A DNA stretch of 64,000 nt, taken from the NCBI RefSeq assembly GCF_900113275.1, contig NZ_FOOU01000005.1:124001-188000 (forward strand). The letters run 5' to 3'. The notes beneath the pieces were generated by a model. The model did no database searches. It was not told where the DNA came from and was given only the letters and a program-made list of their open reading frames with translations. Source of the DNA: Neptunomonas qingdaonensis. GTDB taxonomy: Bacteria; Pseudomonadota; Gammaproteobacteria; Pseudomonadales; Balneatricaceae. Below are positions 16,980-26,476 of the stretch, piece after piece (position 1 is the first letter of the stretch; each line of letters begins with the position of its first letter). The position numbers and the translations under genes are program-made.

Positions 16980-18467
16980 TTAGTGCCCAGCCATTAGTTT
17001 TTCAACTTCTTTGGGATCGTTGTGGACACCAAATTTATCGACTATCGTTTCGGTCGCTTCACTCATCCCGATAACTTCTACTTCCGCGCCTTCCCGCTTG
17101 AATTTAATCACGACTTTATCAAGCGAATATACAGCAGTAATATCCCAAAAATGGGCAAGCGTCAGATCTATGACGACTTTATCAACGACTTCTTTGAAGT
17201 CAAATGACTCGATAAACTCCTCAGATGAGGCAAAGAACACCTGGCCAACCACTTGGTAGATACGAACGTCATCAGTAGATTGCTCTGATTTTACAACCAT
17301 AAACCGGCCAATTTTGTGCGCAAAGAACAAGGTAGCCAAGAGTACACCCACCAAAACGCCAATCGCCAGGTTATGAGTTGCCACCACGACGATAACCGTC
17401 GAGATCATAACTATATTGGTTGATAGAGGATGTTTCTTCAGATCTGTAATAGAACTCCAGGAAAAAGTTCCGATTGACACCATAATCATTACAGCGACCA
17501 GTGCGGCCATCGGGATTTGCTTGATCCATTCATCCATAAACACCACCATAATGATCAATAATGTGCCGGCTGCGAAGGTCGATAATCGCCCTCTACCCCC
17601 CGACTTCACATTAATAATAGATTGACCAATCATCGCGCAACCCGCCATGCCTCCCATTAAACCTGCACCAATATTTGCGATCCCTTGCCCTTTGCACTCA
17701 CGGTTTTTATCACTCGTGGTGTCGGTTAAGTCATCAACGATAGTTGCCGTCATCATAGACTCCAGCAAACCAACCACAGCAAGGCCTACGGAATAAGGAA
17801 GAATGATCATTAAGGTATCGAAATTCAGCGGTACATCGGGCCATAAAAAGATAGGTAAGGTATCAGGTAATTGCCCCATATCGCCAACATTGCGAATGTC
17901 GAGTCCCATCGATATGGCAACGCCAGTCAATACCACAATACACACCAGAGGAGACGGGATCGTTTTGCCAATGACCGGTAAATAAGGAAACAGGTAAATA
18001 ATACCCAGCCCTGCTGCAGTCATGGCATACACATGCCATGTCACATTAGTTAGCTCTGGTAACTGAGCCATAAAGATAAGAATCGCCAGTGCATTCACAA
18101 ACCCTGTCACAACAGAGCGGGAAACAAAGCGCATTAAACTACCGAGTTTAAAGTAACCCGCAATAATTTGAAAAACACCGGTTAACAAGGTTGCAGCAAG
18201 AAGGTACTCAAGGCCATGGTCTTTCACCAATGTGACCATGAGCAGAGCCATAGCACCTGTCGCAGCCGAAATCATACCTGGCCGCCCCCCTACTATCGCG
18301 ATGATGACTGCGATACAGAACGAAGCGTATAAACCTACTTTAGGGTCAACCCCGGCAATAATAGAAAATGCAATGGCTTCAGGGATTAAGGCTAACGCAA
18401 CAACAATACCTGCAAGCAGGTCTCCCCGTACGTTAGAGAGCCAGTCTAGTTTCATTTTTTCAAGCAT
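16980..18467 (-). CDS. SulP-family anion permease with STAS domain
   Basis: A 495-residue inner-membrane transporter from the ATG at 18467, chosen because AAGG lies 6 bases upstream; the longer frame to 18533 would need a TTG. The membrane part (~10-385) begins [20 protein letters not shown], the SulP signature, followed by about a dozen to fourteen helices and [24 protein letters not shown] domain follows at ~405-490 ([16 protein letters not shown] type, with [16 protein letters not shown]). The family exchanges sulfate, bicarbonate or other anions; its overall form is close to BicA-like bicarbonate transporters, but the substrate is not determinable here. Co-transcribed with the Usp gene downstream. 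Confidence 0.92.
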   Translation of the reverse strand: MLEKMKLDWLSNVRGDLLAGIVVALALIPEAIAFSIIAGVDPKVGLYASFCIAVIIAIVGGRPGMISAATGAMALLMVTLVKDHGLEYLLAATLLTGVFQIIAGYFKLGSLMRFVSRSVVTGFVNALAILIFMAQLPELTNVTWHVYAMTAAGLGIIYLFPYLPVIGKTIPSPLVCIVVLTGVAISMGLDIRNVGDMGQLPDTLPIFLWPDVPLNFDTLMIILPYSVGLAVVGLLESMMTATIVDDLTDTTSDKNRECKGQGIANIGAGLMGGMAGCAMIGQSIINVKSGGRGRLSTFAAGTLLIIMVVFMDEWIKQIPMAALVAVMIMVSIGTFSWSSITDLKKHPLSTNIVMISTVIVVVATHNLAIGVLVGVLLATLFFAHKIGRFMVVKSEQSTDDVRIYQVVGQVFFASSEEFIESFDFKEVVDKVVIDLTLAHFWDITAVYSLDKVVIKFKREGAEVEVIGMSEATETIVDKFGVHNDPKEVEKLMAGH

Positions 18468-18748
18468 AGAAAACCTTGTCATATGTTTAGAAACAACGCT
18501 ACATTCGGCTAAGGACGGTTGGTCATGTCCCAACTATCGCTACAGAATCTGCGTTTGTTTATTGATGATTGTTAGTAGAAGCGAACTCAGCGTGGCTACG
18601 ATATAGCAGTATCACGGGAAGGCCGGTGACTTTTTGAAAGAGGGACGCTATGGCGGCGTAATCAGCAAAGCGCTTTACCTTATATCAAAAGAAAATTAAT
18701 CCCGGATTTTACAACAATTTAACGTACAAGAAAATAAGAACCGTCCCG

Positions 18749-19882
18749 CTAGCCTTTCGGATACAGGATTGGTTGAAGCTGTTTCGAGTCGAACGCCACA
18801 TGCTCTTTGCCGCATGCGGATTTAACTCTGACAGTCATTGCAATATTAATTTCACTCAAGAAATTCTCGTTACCTACATATTGCCAGTATTTATCATCAT
18901 TTTTGTCGACGGTCACTTCAAATAATTTAGCTTTAAATAAGGTCGATAGTCCTTTTTTAATATCGTTGGCGGTCGAGCCTACCATTAGTTTCTTCCTATG
19001 TTCAGCTGATACGCGTTGGATTAAATTTTCTTTTAAATCAGAGGCCTCCATTGGTTTTGTGTTTAGCAACGCAGCGTGCAGATTAACGATTAAACTGCGG
19101 GGTACAAAAGGCCAATTCATTGTGCGCAATAGTTGTCTATAAGCTTCTGTGCTTGCCGGTTGAAGATCAGAAACGCTGCCCTGCTTGGCTACTTTTCTTT
19201 TAAGCTGCCCAAACCAGTGTGTTTTATTTTTTTCTTTAAATATCTCGATAGATTTAATATCACGCATAAAAGTAGAGAAATTTGTGTAGCCCCAATTACG
19301 CTCATCAAAGGCGTTATCCATAGAGATAAGAGTATTCTTTAACGTACTCAGCCCCATGGGATCACCATGTTCATCCAGCACTTTTTCAACCATCGCAACT
19401 GCTTCACTGAGTTCGTATTGTGCTTCTTGCTCCTCTGCCACATCGGTATAGATATAGCGTGTACAGGAAGATTTAACGCACTCACTTAACGGAGAGCGCG
19501 GGCCAACGCCGATGACTTCTTTGCCCATTTCGCGCAATCGTCGAAACAGTGGCGAAAAATCAGAATCACCTGTGGCGAGTACAATATGCTCAATATCGGT
19601 TGCGCGGATAGCGCTTTCCAGTACATCCATAGTTAGCTGAATATCAGCGGAGTTTTTACCACTAACAGGATGATAGCTGTGAACCAGGTCGAACCCTAAG
19701 CGGTTAAGTGGGGCCTGAAGGTTTGATATATGAGTGTTGCTCCACACGCCATAGGCTTTGCGGGTAACGATTCGCCCTGCCGTGCTACCTAAGTCAGCGA
19801 CTAGCTTTTCCAGGCCGTCTTCTTTTACCCATTTAGTAAGGTTTTCGACATCAACAAATATTGCAATTTTTGATTTATCCAT
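18749..19882 (-). CDS. NYN-domain (PIN-like) protein with OST-HTH/LOTUS region
   Basis: A 377-residue protein. Residues ~1-145 form a NYN/LabA-like PIN domain with the acidic metal-binding set: IFVDVENL, SADIQLTMDVLES, and LATGDSDFSPLFRRLRE. Residues ~155-225 look like an OST-HTH/LOTUS domain (VEKVLDEHGDPMGLSTLKN, then NWGYTNFSTFMRDI). A second winged-helix-like region follows to the C-terminus. NYN domains are predicted RNA nucleases, and LOTUS domains bind RNA, G-quadruplexes in some cases. It is monocistronic with AAGGAAAG before the ATG. A decayed transposon lies directly upstream of the gene. Confidence 0.88.
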   Translation of the reverse strand: MDKSKIAIFVDVENLTKWVKEDGLEKLVADLGSTAGRIVTRKAYGVWSNTHISNLQAPLNRLGFDLVHSYHPVSGKNSADIQLTMDVLESAIRATDIEHIVLATGDSDFSPLFRRLREMGKEVIGVGPRSPLSECVKSSCTRYIYTDVAEEQEAQYELSEAVAMVEKVLDEHGDPMGLSTLKNTLISMDNAFDERNWGYTNFSTFMRDIKSIEIFKEKNKTHWFGQLKRKVAKQGSVSDLQPASTEAYRQLLRTMNWPFVPRSLIVNLHAALLNTKPMEASDLKENLIQRVSAEHRKKLMVGSTANDIKKGLSTLFKAKLFEVTVDKNDDKYWQYVGNENFLSEINIAMTVRVKSACGKEHVAFDSKQLQPILYPKG

Positions 19883-19948
19883 ACTTTCCTTGTCCTGCCA
19901 TTCCTTATTTATATCTACTATTTTAGCTGCTCTTTATGATTAAGCAGT

Positions 19949-19973
19949 AATTCCGGGGACAGTTTACTTAATT
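19949..19973 (-). repeat. REP-like repeat, copy 1
   Basis: Minus-strand copy of the 25-bp unit AATTAAGTAAACTGTCCCC + GGAATT. It forms the left end of the RAYT remnant and supplies its terminal TAA. Confidence 0.85.
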
Positions 19974-19980
19974 CGAAAAA

Positions 19981-20243
19981 TGGCCACGCCAACCTCCCTT
20001 GCAATTAGTGTCGAAAGAACACCACCAGGTTATCATTGTGTACGGGAATCACTAACAGATGTAGGTGATTGAGCATCAGATAATAAGTCCATACAGATAT
20101 GCCTGCCGAGTCTTGAGCACTGCTCAACAGAGAAATGTAAGTCTGATAATCATCACCTATCAAAAAGGTTTCCTGGAGCCGTTGACGCGTTAGTTAATAT
20201 GCCGGGGATAGTATTTAATAACCACTCCAGCCACCCTACCCAT
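19981..20243 (-). pseudogene. REP-associated tyrosine transposase (RAYT, Y1_Tnp) remnant
   Basis: Reading from an ATG at 20243 gives MGRVAGVVIKYYPRHI, matching the RAYT N-terminus, then a stop and a frameshift. After the shift the text resumes as GDDYQTYISLLSSA, then VWTYYLMLNHLHLLVIPVHN, whose NHLHL is the HUH metal site. A stop at 20005 and a second shift lead to WRGHFSN. Intact family members are about 150-250 residues with a Tyr downstream of the HUH site; that part is missing, so the gene is dead. Confidence 0.8.
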
Positions 20244-20284
20244 TGTCTTGCTCTTTGTATTTTACACATCCTTGCGAGTATCGT

Positions 20285-20329
20285 TTATCACAGCAGCACT
20301 GAGGAATTAAGTAAACTGTCCCCGGAACT
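20285..20329 (+). repeat. REP-like repeat, copy 2 (extended 45-bp form)
   Basis: The 25-bp core is at 20305-20329. A further 20 bases upstream (from TTAT through CTGAGG) also match copy 4, giving a 45-bp unit. It ends 7 bases before the stop codon of the MBL-fold gene on the opposite strand. Confidence 0.8.
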
Positions 20330-20336
20330 CGTCACA

Positions 20337-21071
20337 CTAATCTGCGTTACTCAGCGCTGTCTTTAACGCTTTTGAGGCATACGCAGCCAGTGCTTCAAGT
20401 TCGGCTCCACAGTCTCCTCTAAAGCACGAACCATGCATTACCGCCAGATTCTCCGCCCCCAGATCCTTTAACCTACGTATCGTCGGTGCGGTATCAGGCG
20501 TAAGCGCCATAGCGTGAAATGCATCCTCTGCCATGATTGCGGCTTTAACGATACTCTGGTCAGATATAGCGGGGCCGCATCCCATTTGCGTGAATAAATC
20601 GCCTGTAAAAAGTGTTTTAGTCGTTTCCTCGAATATGAGGCCAGATTCCCACGCGTGAGGGACATGCGGGGTGTCAATATAGCGCACACGCTTTCCACCC
20701 AAGTCTAAAACTTCGTTATTCGCCAATACCCTAGGCGCACGATCGGCGAGATCATTGAGTGAAACCATGCACGCGACTGCACCATGTACTATCTCTGCCT
20801 GTGGTGCAACGCTCAACCATTGATTCATAGAACCGCACTCGTCTGATTCTACGTGACCAAATGAGATCCAGCGGATTGTATTCAGTGGGAGAACTTTTCC
20901 TGCTGCTGCCGAAACCAAAGGGAAAAGCCCACGCCCTCCGCAATGAAACAATAATGGTTGTTCTGCCTTGATGAGGTATTGATTAAATGTGAACCCATCA
21001 GGCGGCAAATCAGGCGTAAACGTTGAAAGACGGAAGATACCGTCGGCTATCTCGTCAATTTTGGTTTCCAT
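20337..21071 (-). CDS. MBL-fold metallohydrolase of the oxygen-binding di-iron (ODP) type
   Basis: A 244-residue metallo-beta-lactamase-fold protein. The metal ligands follow the flavodiiron/ODP pattern: FGHVESDECGSMNQWL (H-x-E-x-D), a His in DTPHVPHAWESGL, FTGDLF with the bridging Asp, and a late His in VMHGSCFRGD. These match domains that bind a di-iron centre and react with oxygen or NO; there is no flavodoxin domain here, so it is a stand-alone form that may act as an oxygen sensor or need a separate reductase. GAGGATGAAC before the ATG is the ribosome site. REP copies lie on both sides of the gene. Confidence 0.85.
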   Translation of the reverse strand: METKIDEIADGIFRLSTFTPDLPPDGFTFNQYLIKAEQPLLFHCGGRGLFPLVSAAAGKVLPLNTIRWISFGHVESDECGSMNQWLSVAPQAEIVHGAVACMVSLNDLADRAPRVLANNEVLDLGGKRVRYIDTPHVPHAWESGLIFEETTKTLFTGDLFTQMGCGPAISDQSIVKAAIMAEDAFHAMALTPDTAPTIRRLKDLGAENLAVMHGSCFRGDCGAELEALAAYASKALKTALSNAD

Positions 21072-21284
21072 TAGTTCATCCTCAAAAGTGGCAATTACTT
21101 GTGAGATATAATGCTAGTTGGAATTGGGCGTACCACCATCTAACGGGAAGCTGCGCTTGATACTGGGTTAGGTGGCAACACGCTGCGGTTCTCAACGCTC
21201 AAGACCTTACTATAACTCACTATGGTTCAGCCAGAGGCAACTGATTACTCGCTTCTTATTTGCTTAGCCCAATCTATTAATCTG

Positions 21285-21324
21285 AATTCCGGGGATAGGA
21301 ATTAAGTAAACTGTCCCCGGAACT
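21285..21324 (+). repeat. REP-like repeat, copy 3 with partial inverted copy
   Basis: A full core at 21300-21324 is preceded by the truncated inverted end AATTCCGGGGA at 21285-21295, so the pair can fold into a hairpin, the usual shape of a REP/BIME unit. Confidence 0.8.
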
Positions 21325-21325
21325 C

Positions 21326-21370
21326 TTATTGCGGCAGAGCTGAGGAGTTAAGTAAACTGTCCCCGAAATT
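21326..21370 (+). repeat. REP-like repeat, copy 4, inside a coding sequence
   Basis: A 45-bp extended copy aligned with copy 2 over its full length. Read on the minus strand it supplies the last 14 codons and the stop codon of the AsmA-like gene. Confidence 0.8.
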
Positions 21371-24300
21371 CGTAGAAAAATTGTCGTACCATTGACGCGG
21401 CTTGAGTAATTTCAACGTACGACTCTCGTCTTCAAGTTCGACGCCCATCCGCAGAATCCCGTATTTGGCATACATTCCGCCTCGTATCTTTTGTTCGCTC
21501 AGATGCACATCGGCCAGCACCAGAAGTTGTTCACCAGCGATACGGACCTTTCTCAGCAGAATGGACTCTCCGTTGAGTAATACCGTGGTTTCGCCGGTTA
21601 CGTTTTTAATCGTAAGCAGATCGTTCAGCCACTGTTTGTTCTGCTTCGCGAACAGATGTACTAGCAGACCGCTGTCACTCAGATGCAGGTTCAATGCCGC
21701 ATTCAGAAGCAGAGGACGCTTCCAGGTCATGCGGCCATGTTTGATGTCGAGCTGCCCCCACCATTCTTCGGCCTGCATATCATTGTTGCTGAGAAGAGAG
21801 CCGTTTTCTATTCTCAGCCTGGTGCCTGAAACATCAAAGATCATCTTCTGCAGATTTCCGTCAGCGAGGCGGGTGTTGATACTAAGATCACCCCTGATTG
21901 TTTGGTCTTTGACGTTGACTTCAACTCCCTCTGCCAACATGTCGAGATGGCCGCTGCCTGAGGCGCCCTTCAGGCGGAACTCTCCGCGAACCTCACCTTT
22001 ACCGGAAACAATGGATATACCTGCATTTTCAGGGAGATAACTGTTGTAGACAGTAATATCCGGAATTTTGGCAGCGCCTAAGCTCACCGATGTATCCAGC
22101 TCCTGCAGCCCTTGAATCGAGTCAAAATTCCTGCCCACAGTAGTTATCTGAAAATCGCTGCCATTGACGTATGAGGTCTTTTCACCGAGCCTGCGCAATG
22201 TGAAAGACTTTATAAAGCTCTCGAGCTTTGCCACAGGCGCATCTGCTTTTCCTTCGATTCGCGCGCTGAGCATTCCCGACCCGTTCGCCTCAAAATCAAG
22301 AAACCGGCTGGCCAGATTTTTCGAGGCAACCTGTAACTTGCTACCGGAAGATATCTGTCCGTCAAGAAACCGCAGATCAGCGCTCATCTGCCCATTCCCG
22401 GAAAAGTTCAATCCCTGGGAATTTTTCAGAAAACTGTTGATGAAATCGATATTCGCCACTGTTCCTTCGAGCCTGATCACTCCGCTCAACGGAGGCCGCG
22501 CATGCGGTTGATTTGCCTGACGGGAGTCGGGACCCAGCTTCAATTTTGCCTCACCGATGCTAATACGTGTTTCTAAAGGTTTTGTTTTATTGGTGGCGGA
22601 AACGGCCTGCATCAGGATGCGGGTTCCGGATATATCGAGGGAACGGCTCTTTGGCTCGAAATGTTTGATCGACAGATCCAGTTCAAGCTTTCCGTTGACG
22701 GCTTGTTTGAGCAACATACCGGTAACATTCTTCCCAGCCAGGTGAATGTCGCCGGAAAAACGCCTGCCATCAAATGCAATATGACCGTTCGTGCGGGCGG
22801 AGCCTGAAGTCAGGCGGAATGGAGGGTTTTCTGGCAGATATCTGTTGAGTATATCCAGTTTGGGCATCACTGCACCCTGCCACTTTGCTTCAAGTTTTAC
22901 CAAATCATGCCGGTTGCGGATATCGACCGGCGGGCTGCTTGACGTTAACTGAAAACCCTTACCCTGCAGTAGCAGCCTGCCATCTTTCACCTGATGCAAT
23001 TTCATATCCCGCAGGTCCATTTGCAGATGAACTTCCTCATCTTTGGCTGACTGCTGAAGCTCAACCACAACATGACCGGCACCGCTGGCTGTGAATCCTG
23101 AAAAACTACTGAACAGTCTGTCGGACTCGACCTTCAGGGTGCTTCCCGGAGTAAGCAGCCCGTCATGCACACGCAGATTAGTACGGACAGCGCCTTCGCC
23201 ACCGAATTTAACTGCCGTTCGGTCAGCGAGAAAATCGCTGAGGAAATCGATATTGGCGACCTTGCCTTCTAGCTGAATAGTGCCGCTGAGCGGCGGCCTT
23301 CCCTGAAAACCTTTGAGTTCATTCAACGGTAGCGCCGATGTAAGTCTGCCCTCTATGATTTTCAGCTCTGTCCGTAAAGCGCTCTTATCAGTTAGATTGG
23401 AATGTTCAATCTGGCCAGACTGACCGACAATCGCCTTAACAGGGGGAGCCGTTTGCAGTTCAATACGTGTGCCAGACAGGTCAAGTAGCCGGTGGGTGAT
23501 GTCAGCCTGTTTCAGATGCAGCTCAAGTCCGAGACTGCCGATTATTGATTGGTTAAATACTTCACCACTGACATCTTCTCCGGTCAGTTCAAACATGCCG
23601 GAAACAATACGATCGGCGTAGTCAAGATAACCATTCAGACGTGCGCGGCCCGAATGCATGCTAAACGGCATTTCGCCCGGGAGGTAAACATTCAACACGG
23701 AGATATCCGGCATGACAGCTTCATGCCATTGCATTCGTACCACAGGTTCCGCCGGCTTCTCACTGAAGTTGACAGGAGAACCGCTAAGAAGCAGGTGAAA
23801 GGCCTCACCTTTTAAGAAAAGCTGCTCCTGTGGTTCTGTCACCATGGAAATATTTTTCAGTTCCACCTGCAATTCTGTTTTGGTGTCACCGGACCTTGAG
23901 CTGACATCCCCCTTCACCGTGCCCGACCCACGGATACTGTAGCGGTCATTTGAAGCGGAATTATTTTTTTCATCCAGTTCAACCGCCAGATCAGGTGAGT
24001 CGATGAAAAGCTCACTGCCTTCTATTAACTGTCCCTTTTCAATCAGGAGATTAGCCTTGAGCGATCCCCTTCCTGTAAGCTTCAACCATCCACTGTCACT
24101 TAAATAACGGTTGATGATAGCAAATGAGGTAAGGTCACCGCTCAAGCCGATGTGGCCGGAGACAAACCCAGCGATTGCCGGGCCGTCCTGTTCCCCCGGC
24201 ACAAAACGCTCAAGCTGTAATTCGATATTACTCTTCAAAGAGGTGCCGATAGACTGCGAGTCGGACATGAGGATGCCGGACTCCATGTTTAGCGTTCCAC

Positions 24301-24922
24301 TTTCCAAAGCCAGCGCGCCGTCTGTACCGAATGTCAGCTTGTTGAGTTGCAGCCCTCCACGCCCGGTAAAAGTATAGGTATCAATTTTGATCTGATCGAT
24401 ATCAGCAATGTCGGCACCCTCTATTGAGAAAGCCCAGCCTGCCGCGGATTCGTTTTGTTCAATAGTGGGCGCAGTGTTGCTCTTCTCAACAGGATTCAGA
24501 GATTCAAGCTGGGCCGCCGCAGCAGCTGAATTTTGACTTGAAGTCGCACCCGGACTCCCTGCCTTGTTTGAATTCAGCGTTACCGCAAGACCTGAGACTG
24601 TTGCACTTTGCAGCTGTATTGTGCGGGAAAATAGTCGCCATATCGCCAGGTCAAATTCACCACGGGAAATCAAAAGCGACCACTGACGTTCTGGCTTTTG
24701 TGCCTCTATCTTCAGATTATTAACATGCAGATGCCCCGGCCAAAAAGTCCACCCCGAAGACCATTCTATTTTAAAATGATCAGGATCACTGCTCAGCTTC
24801 TGTTGTATATACGGCACGTTCAAAAACAGGTTGCCTGCCAGCAGGTACACGAGTGCAAGTAAACCTGCCATAGCGATGAACTTTATCAACCAGTTACCCT
24901 TTGAGGGTGTAGCGCGAGCCAT
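21326..24922 (-). CDS. AsmA-like envelope protein with triplicated internal unit
   Basis: A 1198-residue protein anchored by one N-terminal helix (LIKFIAMAGLLALVYLLAG, residues ~13-32) with the rest in the periplasm. The start region FKIEWSSGWTFWPGHLHVNN is characteristic of AsmA/TamB-like repeating beta-groove proteins, which transfer or position lipids between membranes. A unit of about 275 residues recurs three times: ISVLNVYLPGEMPF (~407), LDILNRYLPENPPF (~690) and ITVYNSYLPENAGI (~960), each followed by a glycine-rich SG-x-R-x-x-G motif and ISGTRI or VSGTRL. The last 14 residues and stop come from a REP repeat. It appears monocistronic. The exact subfamily is not certain. Confidence 0.8.
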   Translation of the reverse strand: MARATPSKGNWLIKFIAMAGLLALVYLLAGNLFLNVPYIQQKLSSDPDHFKIEWSSGWTFWPGHLHVNNLKIEAQKPERQWSLLISRGEFDLAIWRLFSRTIQLQSATVSGLAVTLNSNKAGSPGATSSQNSAAAAAQLESLNPVEKSNTAPTIEQNESAAGWAFSIEGADIADIDQIKIDTYTFTGRGGLQLNKLTFGTDGALALESGTLNMESGILMSDSQSIGTSLKSNIELQLERFVPGEQDGPAIAGFVSGHIGLSGDLTSFAIINRYLSDSGWLKLTGRGSLKANLLIEKGQLIEGSELFIDSPDLAVELDEKNNSASNDRYSIRGSGTVKGDVSSRSGDTKTELQVELKNISMVTEPQEQLFLKGEAFHLLLSGSPVNFSEKPAEPVVRMQWHEAVMPDISVLNVYLPGEMPFSMHSGRARLNGYLDYADRIVSGMFELTGEDVSGEVFNQSIIGSLGLELHLKQADITHRLLDLSGTRIELQTAPPVKAIVGQSGQIEHSNLTDKSALRTELKIIEGRLTSALPLNELKGFQGRPPLSGTIQLEGKVANIDFLSDFLADRTAVKFGGEGAVRTNLRVHDGLLTPGSTLKVESDRLFSSFSGFTASGAGHVVVELQQSAKDEEVHLQMDLRDMKLHQVKDGRLLLQGKGFQLTSSSPPVDIRNRHDLVKLEAKWQGAVMPKLDILNRYLPENPPFRLTSGSARTNGHIAFDGRRFSGDIHLAGKNVTGMLLKQAVNGKLELDLSIKHFEPKSRSLDISGTRILMQAVSATNKTKPLETRISIGEAKLKLGPDSRQANQPHARPPLSGVIRLEGTVANIDFINSFLKNSQGLNFSGNGQMSADLRFLDGQISSGSKLQVASKNLASRFLDFEANGSGMLSARIEGKADAPVAKLESFIKSFTLRRLGEKTSYVNGSDFQITTVGRNFDSIQGLQELDTSVSLGAAKIPDITVYNSYLPENAGISIVSGKGEVRGEFRLKGASGSGHLDMLAEGVEVNVKDQTIRGDLSINTRLADGNLQKMIFDVSGTRLRIENGSLLSNNDMQAEEWWGQLDIKHGRMTWKRPLLLNAALNLHLSDSGLLVHLFAKQNKQWLNDLLTIKNVTGETTVLLNGESILLRKVRIAGEQLLVLADVHLSEQKIRGGMYAKYGILRMGVELEDESRTLKLLKPRQWYDNFSTNFGDSLLNSSALPQ

Positions 24923-25161
24923 CGGTTCATTCCTTCTCAGTTCTATAGGGCAGTGTTGTTAACTCTTTGTTTCTAACCCTGTGATTTAACCTAGGTTTGG
25001 TGTTTATTAGTCCTGATTGGGTTTAAAACTTTCAAATATAATAACCTACTCTGAATATCGGTGAAGCAATACCTTCAGCTTGTCATCCTGCAACAACAGC
25101 CTGAATCCAGAAGAATTCGCGATGGCAGGATGGAGTGATGATCTGCTAAGAATCTCTTTGG

Positions 25162-26226
25162 TTATGCTACTGATCTTCTTAGACAATGAATAAATTGGTC
25201 AATTTTCTTTTCATCTGTCGCCCAGGATGTCACTAAGCGAATCACAGAGTGGCTGCTATCTACTTTTTGCCAGATATAGAAATCAAACTGCTCTTGTAAG
25301 CTTTCAATCAGTGCGTTGGGAAGTAGCGGAAAGATCTGGTTTGTCTCAGTTTGTGCCCATAGCGGGTAATTACATTCCTCTATTGCCGATGATAATTTTT
25401 GTGCCATTTCGTTAGCAAACTTTGTCGCTTCAAAATAGAGCGCTGATTTAAAAGGCGCCGCTTTAAATAGCTCAACGAACTGAATACCTAATAACCTCCC
25501 TTTGGCGAGAAGCGCCCCTCTTTGTTTGATGTGGAATGCAAAATCTTCTGCAAGGGAGGGGTTATTGATAATGATAGCTTCACCCAACAAGGCTCCTGCC
25601 TTGGTGCCGCCTAGCCAAAAAACATCGGTTAATTCAGCGATATCTTTCAGGGTCAGGTCATTTTTGGCAGCGGATAATGCAGCCCCCAAACGTGCTCCAT
25701 CAAGCAGGAGTAGTAAATGATTAGCTTTACACATTTTTGACAGCGCCACTAATTCGGCTTTCGAATAAAGCGTACCTATTTCCGTTGAGTTAGAGATGTA
25801 CACCAAACGGGGTTTCGCCATGTGGGGGAAATGCGCATTCGATTCCAGTGCCTGCTGAATGCCATTAGGGGTTAGCTTGCCGTCTTCTGGCGGAACTGTG
25901 ATGATCTTGTGTCCCGTTGCCTCAATTGCACCGGTTTCACGGACGACAATATGGCCACTGCTGGCTGCTATCACCGCTTCATGCGGCCGCAGGCAGCTGG
26001 ATATGATAATAATATTGGCAAGAGTGCCTCCGGCAACAAAAAAAACCGATGAATCCAGATTGCCGAGCTGCGCCTTGATTAACGATCTTGCTTCAACTGA
26101 GTATTCATCTTCACCGTAGGCGGTGTGCTGTATTAAGTTTGTTTTAGTCAGTGCCTGTAAAATAGCGGGATGACAGCCTTCGCTATAATCATCCAAAAAA
26201 CTATATTTGTTTATATTCATACTCAT
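25162..26226 (-). CDS. Threonine aldolase family protein (PLP-dependent)
   Basis: A 354-residue PLP enzyme of the beta-eliminating lyase/threonine aldolase family (PF01212). It opens with FLDDYSEGCHPAILQAL and TAYGEDEYSVEA, as in low-specificity aldolases. SSGHIVVRETGAIEATGHK, LLLLDGARLGAA (the Asp that holds the pyridine nitrogen) and DVFWLGGTKAGALLGEA with the Schiff-base lysine are all present. It cleaves beta-hydroxy amino acids such as threonine to glycine plus an aldehyde. Cytosolic and probably monocistronic. Substrate range (L-threonine, allo-threonine or phenylserine) cannot be read from the sequence. Confidence 0.88.
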   Translation of the reverse strand: MSMNINKYSFLDDYSEGCHPAILQALTKTNLIQHTAYGEDEYSVEARSLIKAQLGNLDSSVFFVAGGTLANIIIISSCLRPHEAVIAASSGHIVVRETGAIEATGHKIITVPPEDGKLTPNGIQQALESNAHFPHMAKPRLVYISNSTEIGTLYSKAELVALSKMCKANHLLLLLDGARLGAALSAAKNDLTLKDIAELTDVFWLGGTKAGALLGEAIIINNPSLAEDFAFHIKQRGALLAKGRLLGIQFVELFKAAPFKSALYFEATKFANEMAQKLSSAIEECNYPLWAQTETNQIFPLLPNALIESLQEQFDFYIWQKVDSSHSVIRLVTSWATDEKKIDQFIHCLRRSVA

Positions 26227-26410
26227 ATGCCTCAGCTATTGCTCAACAGCGTGAGATTATACTGAATCATCGCGGTCTCCATTACACTTCATTACACCCT
26301 TTGGCTCCCTTTGAATGGTTATCGGCTGATAATTAAAACAGAAACAATGCATATACAGCGAAATGTATTTAACAGCACGTCTTGCCTTGAGGTGATATGA
26401 TCAACGTCTT

Positions 26411-26434
26411 ATCAATTTAACTATCAATTTAACT
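26411..26434 (+). repeat. Two tandem 12-bp repeats in a leader
   Basis: ATCAATTTAACT occurs twice in direct succession, 43 bases before the start of the small membrane protein gene, and is followed by TATCTATTTATCTATC. The array could change promoter spacing by slippage. Confidence 0.6.
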
Positions 26435-26476
26435 ATATATCTATTTATCTATCGACAGATAAGCAGCGAGACTTAT

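Larger units (their letters stand above)
19949..20329 (-). mobile_element. Decayed REP-associated (Y1/HUH) transposon
   Basis: A ~380-bp element bounded by inverted copies of one 25-bp repeat (19949-19973 and 20305-20329). Its interior encodes a broken REP-associated tyrosine transposase. The coding part runs directly into the left repeat after GWRGHFS, so the C-terminal half of the gene has been lost. It sits between the NYN gene and the MBL-fold gene. Confidence 0.8.

Noticed and set aside
16980-18533. 517-residue SulP starting at 18533
   Set aside because: It would start with TTG and add residues outside the family; ATG at 18467 has AAGG at good spacing.
20337-21071. Metallo-beta-lactamase (antibiotic resistance) call
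   Set aside because: Ligand pattern is that of oxygen-binding di-iron proteins, and no signal peptide is present.
21402-22040. 212-residue plus-strand frame inside the AsmA-like gene
   Set aside because: It is the complement of a long, clearly coding minus-strand gene; Ser/Arg/Pro-rich composition is typical of antisense shadow.
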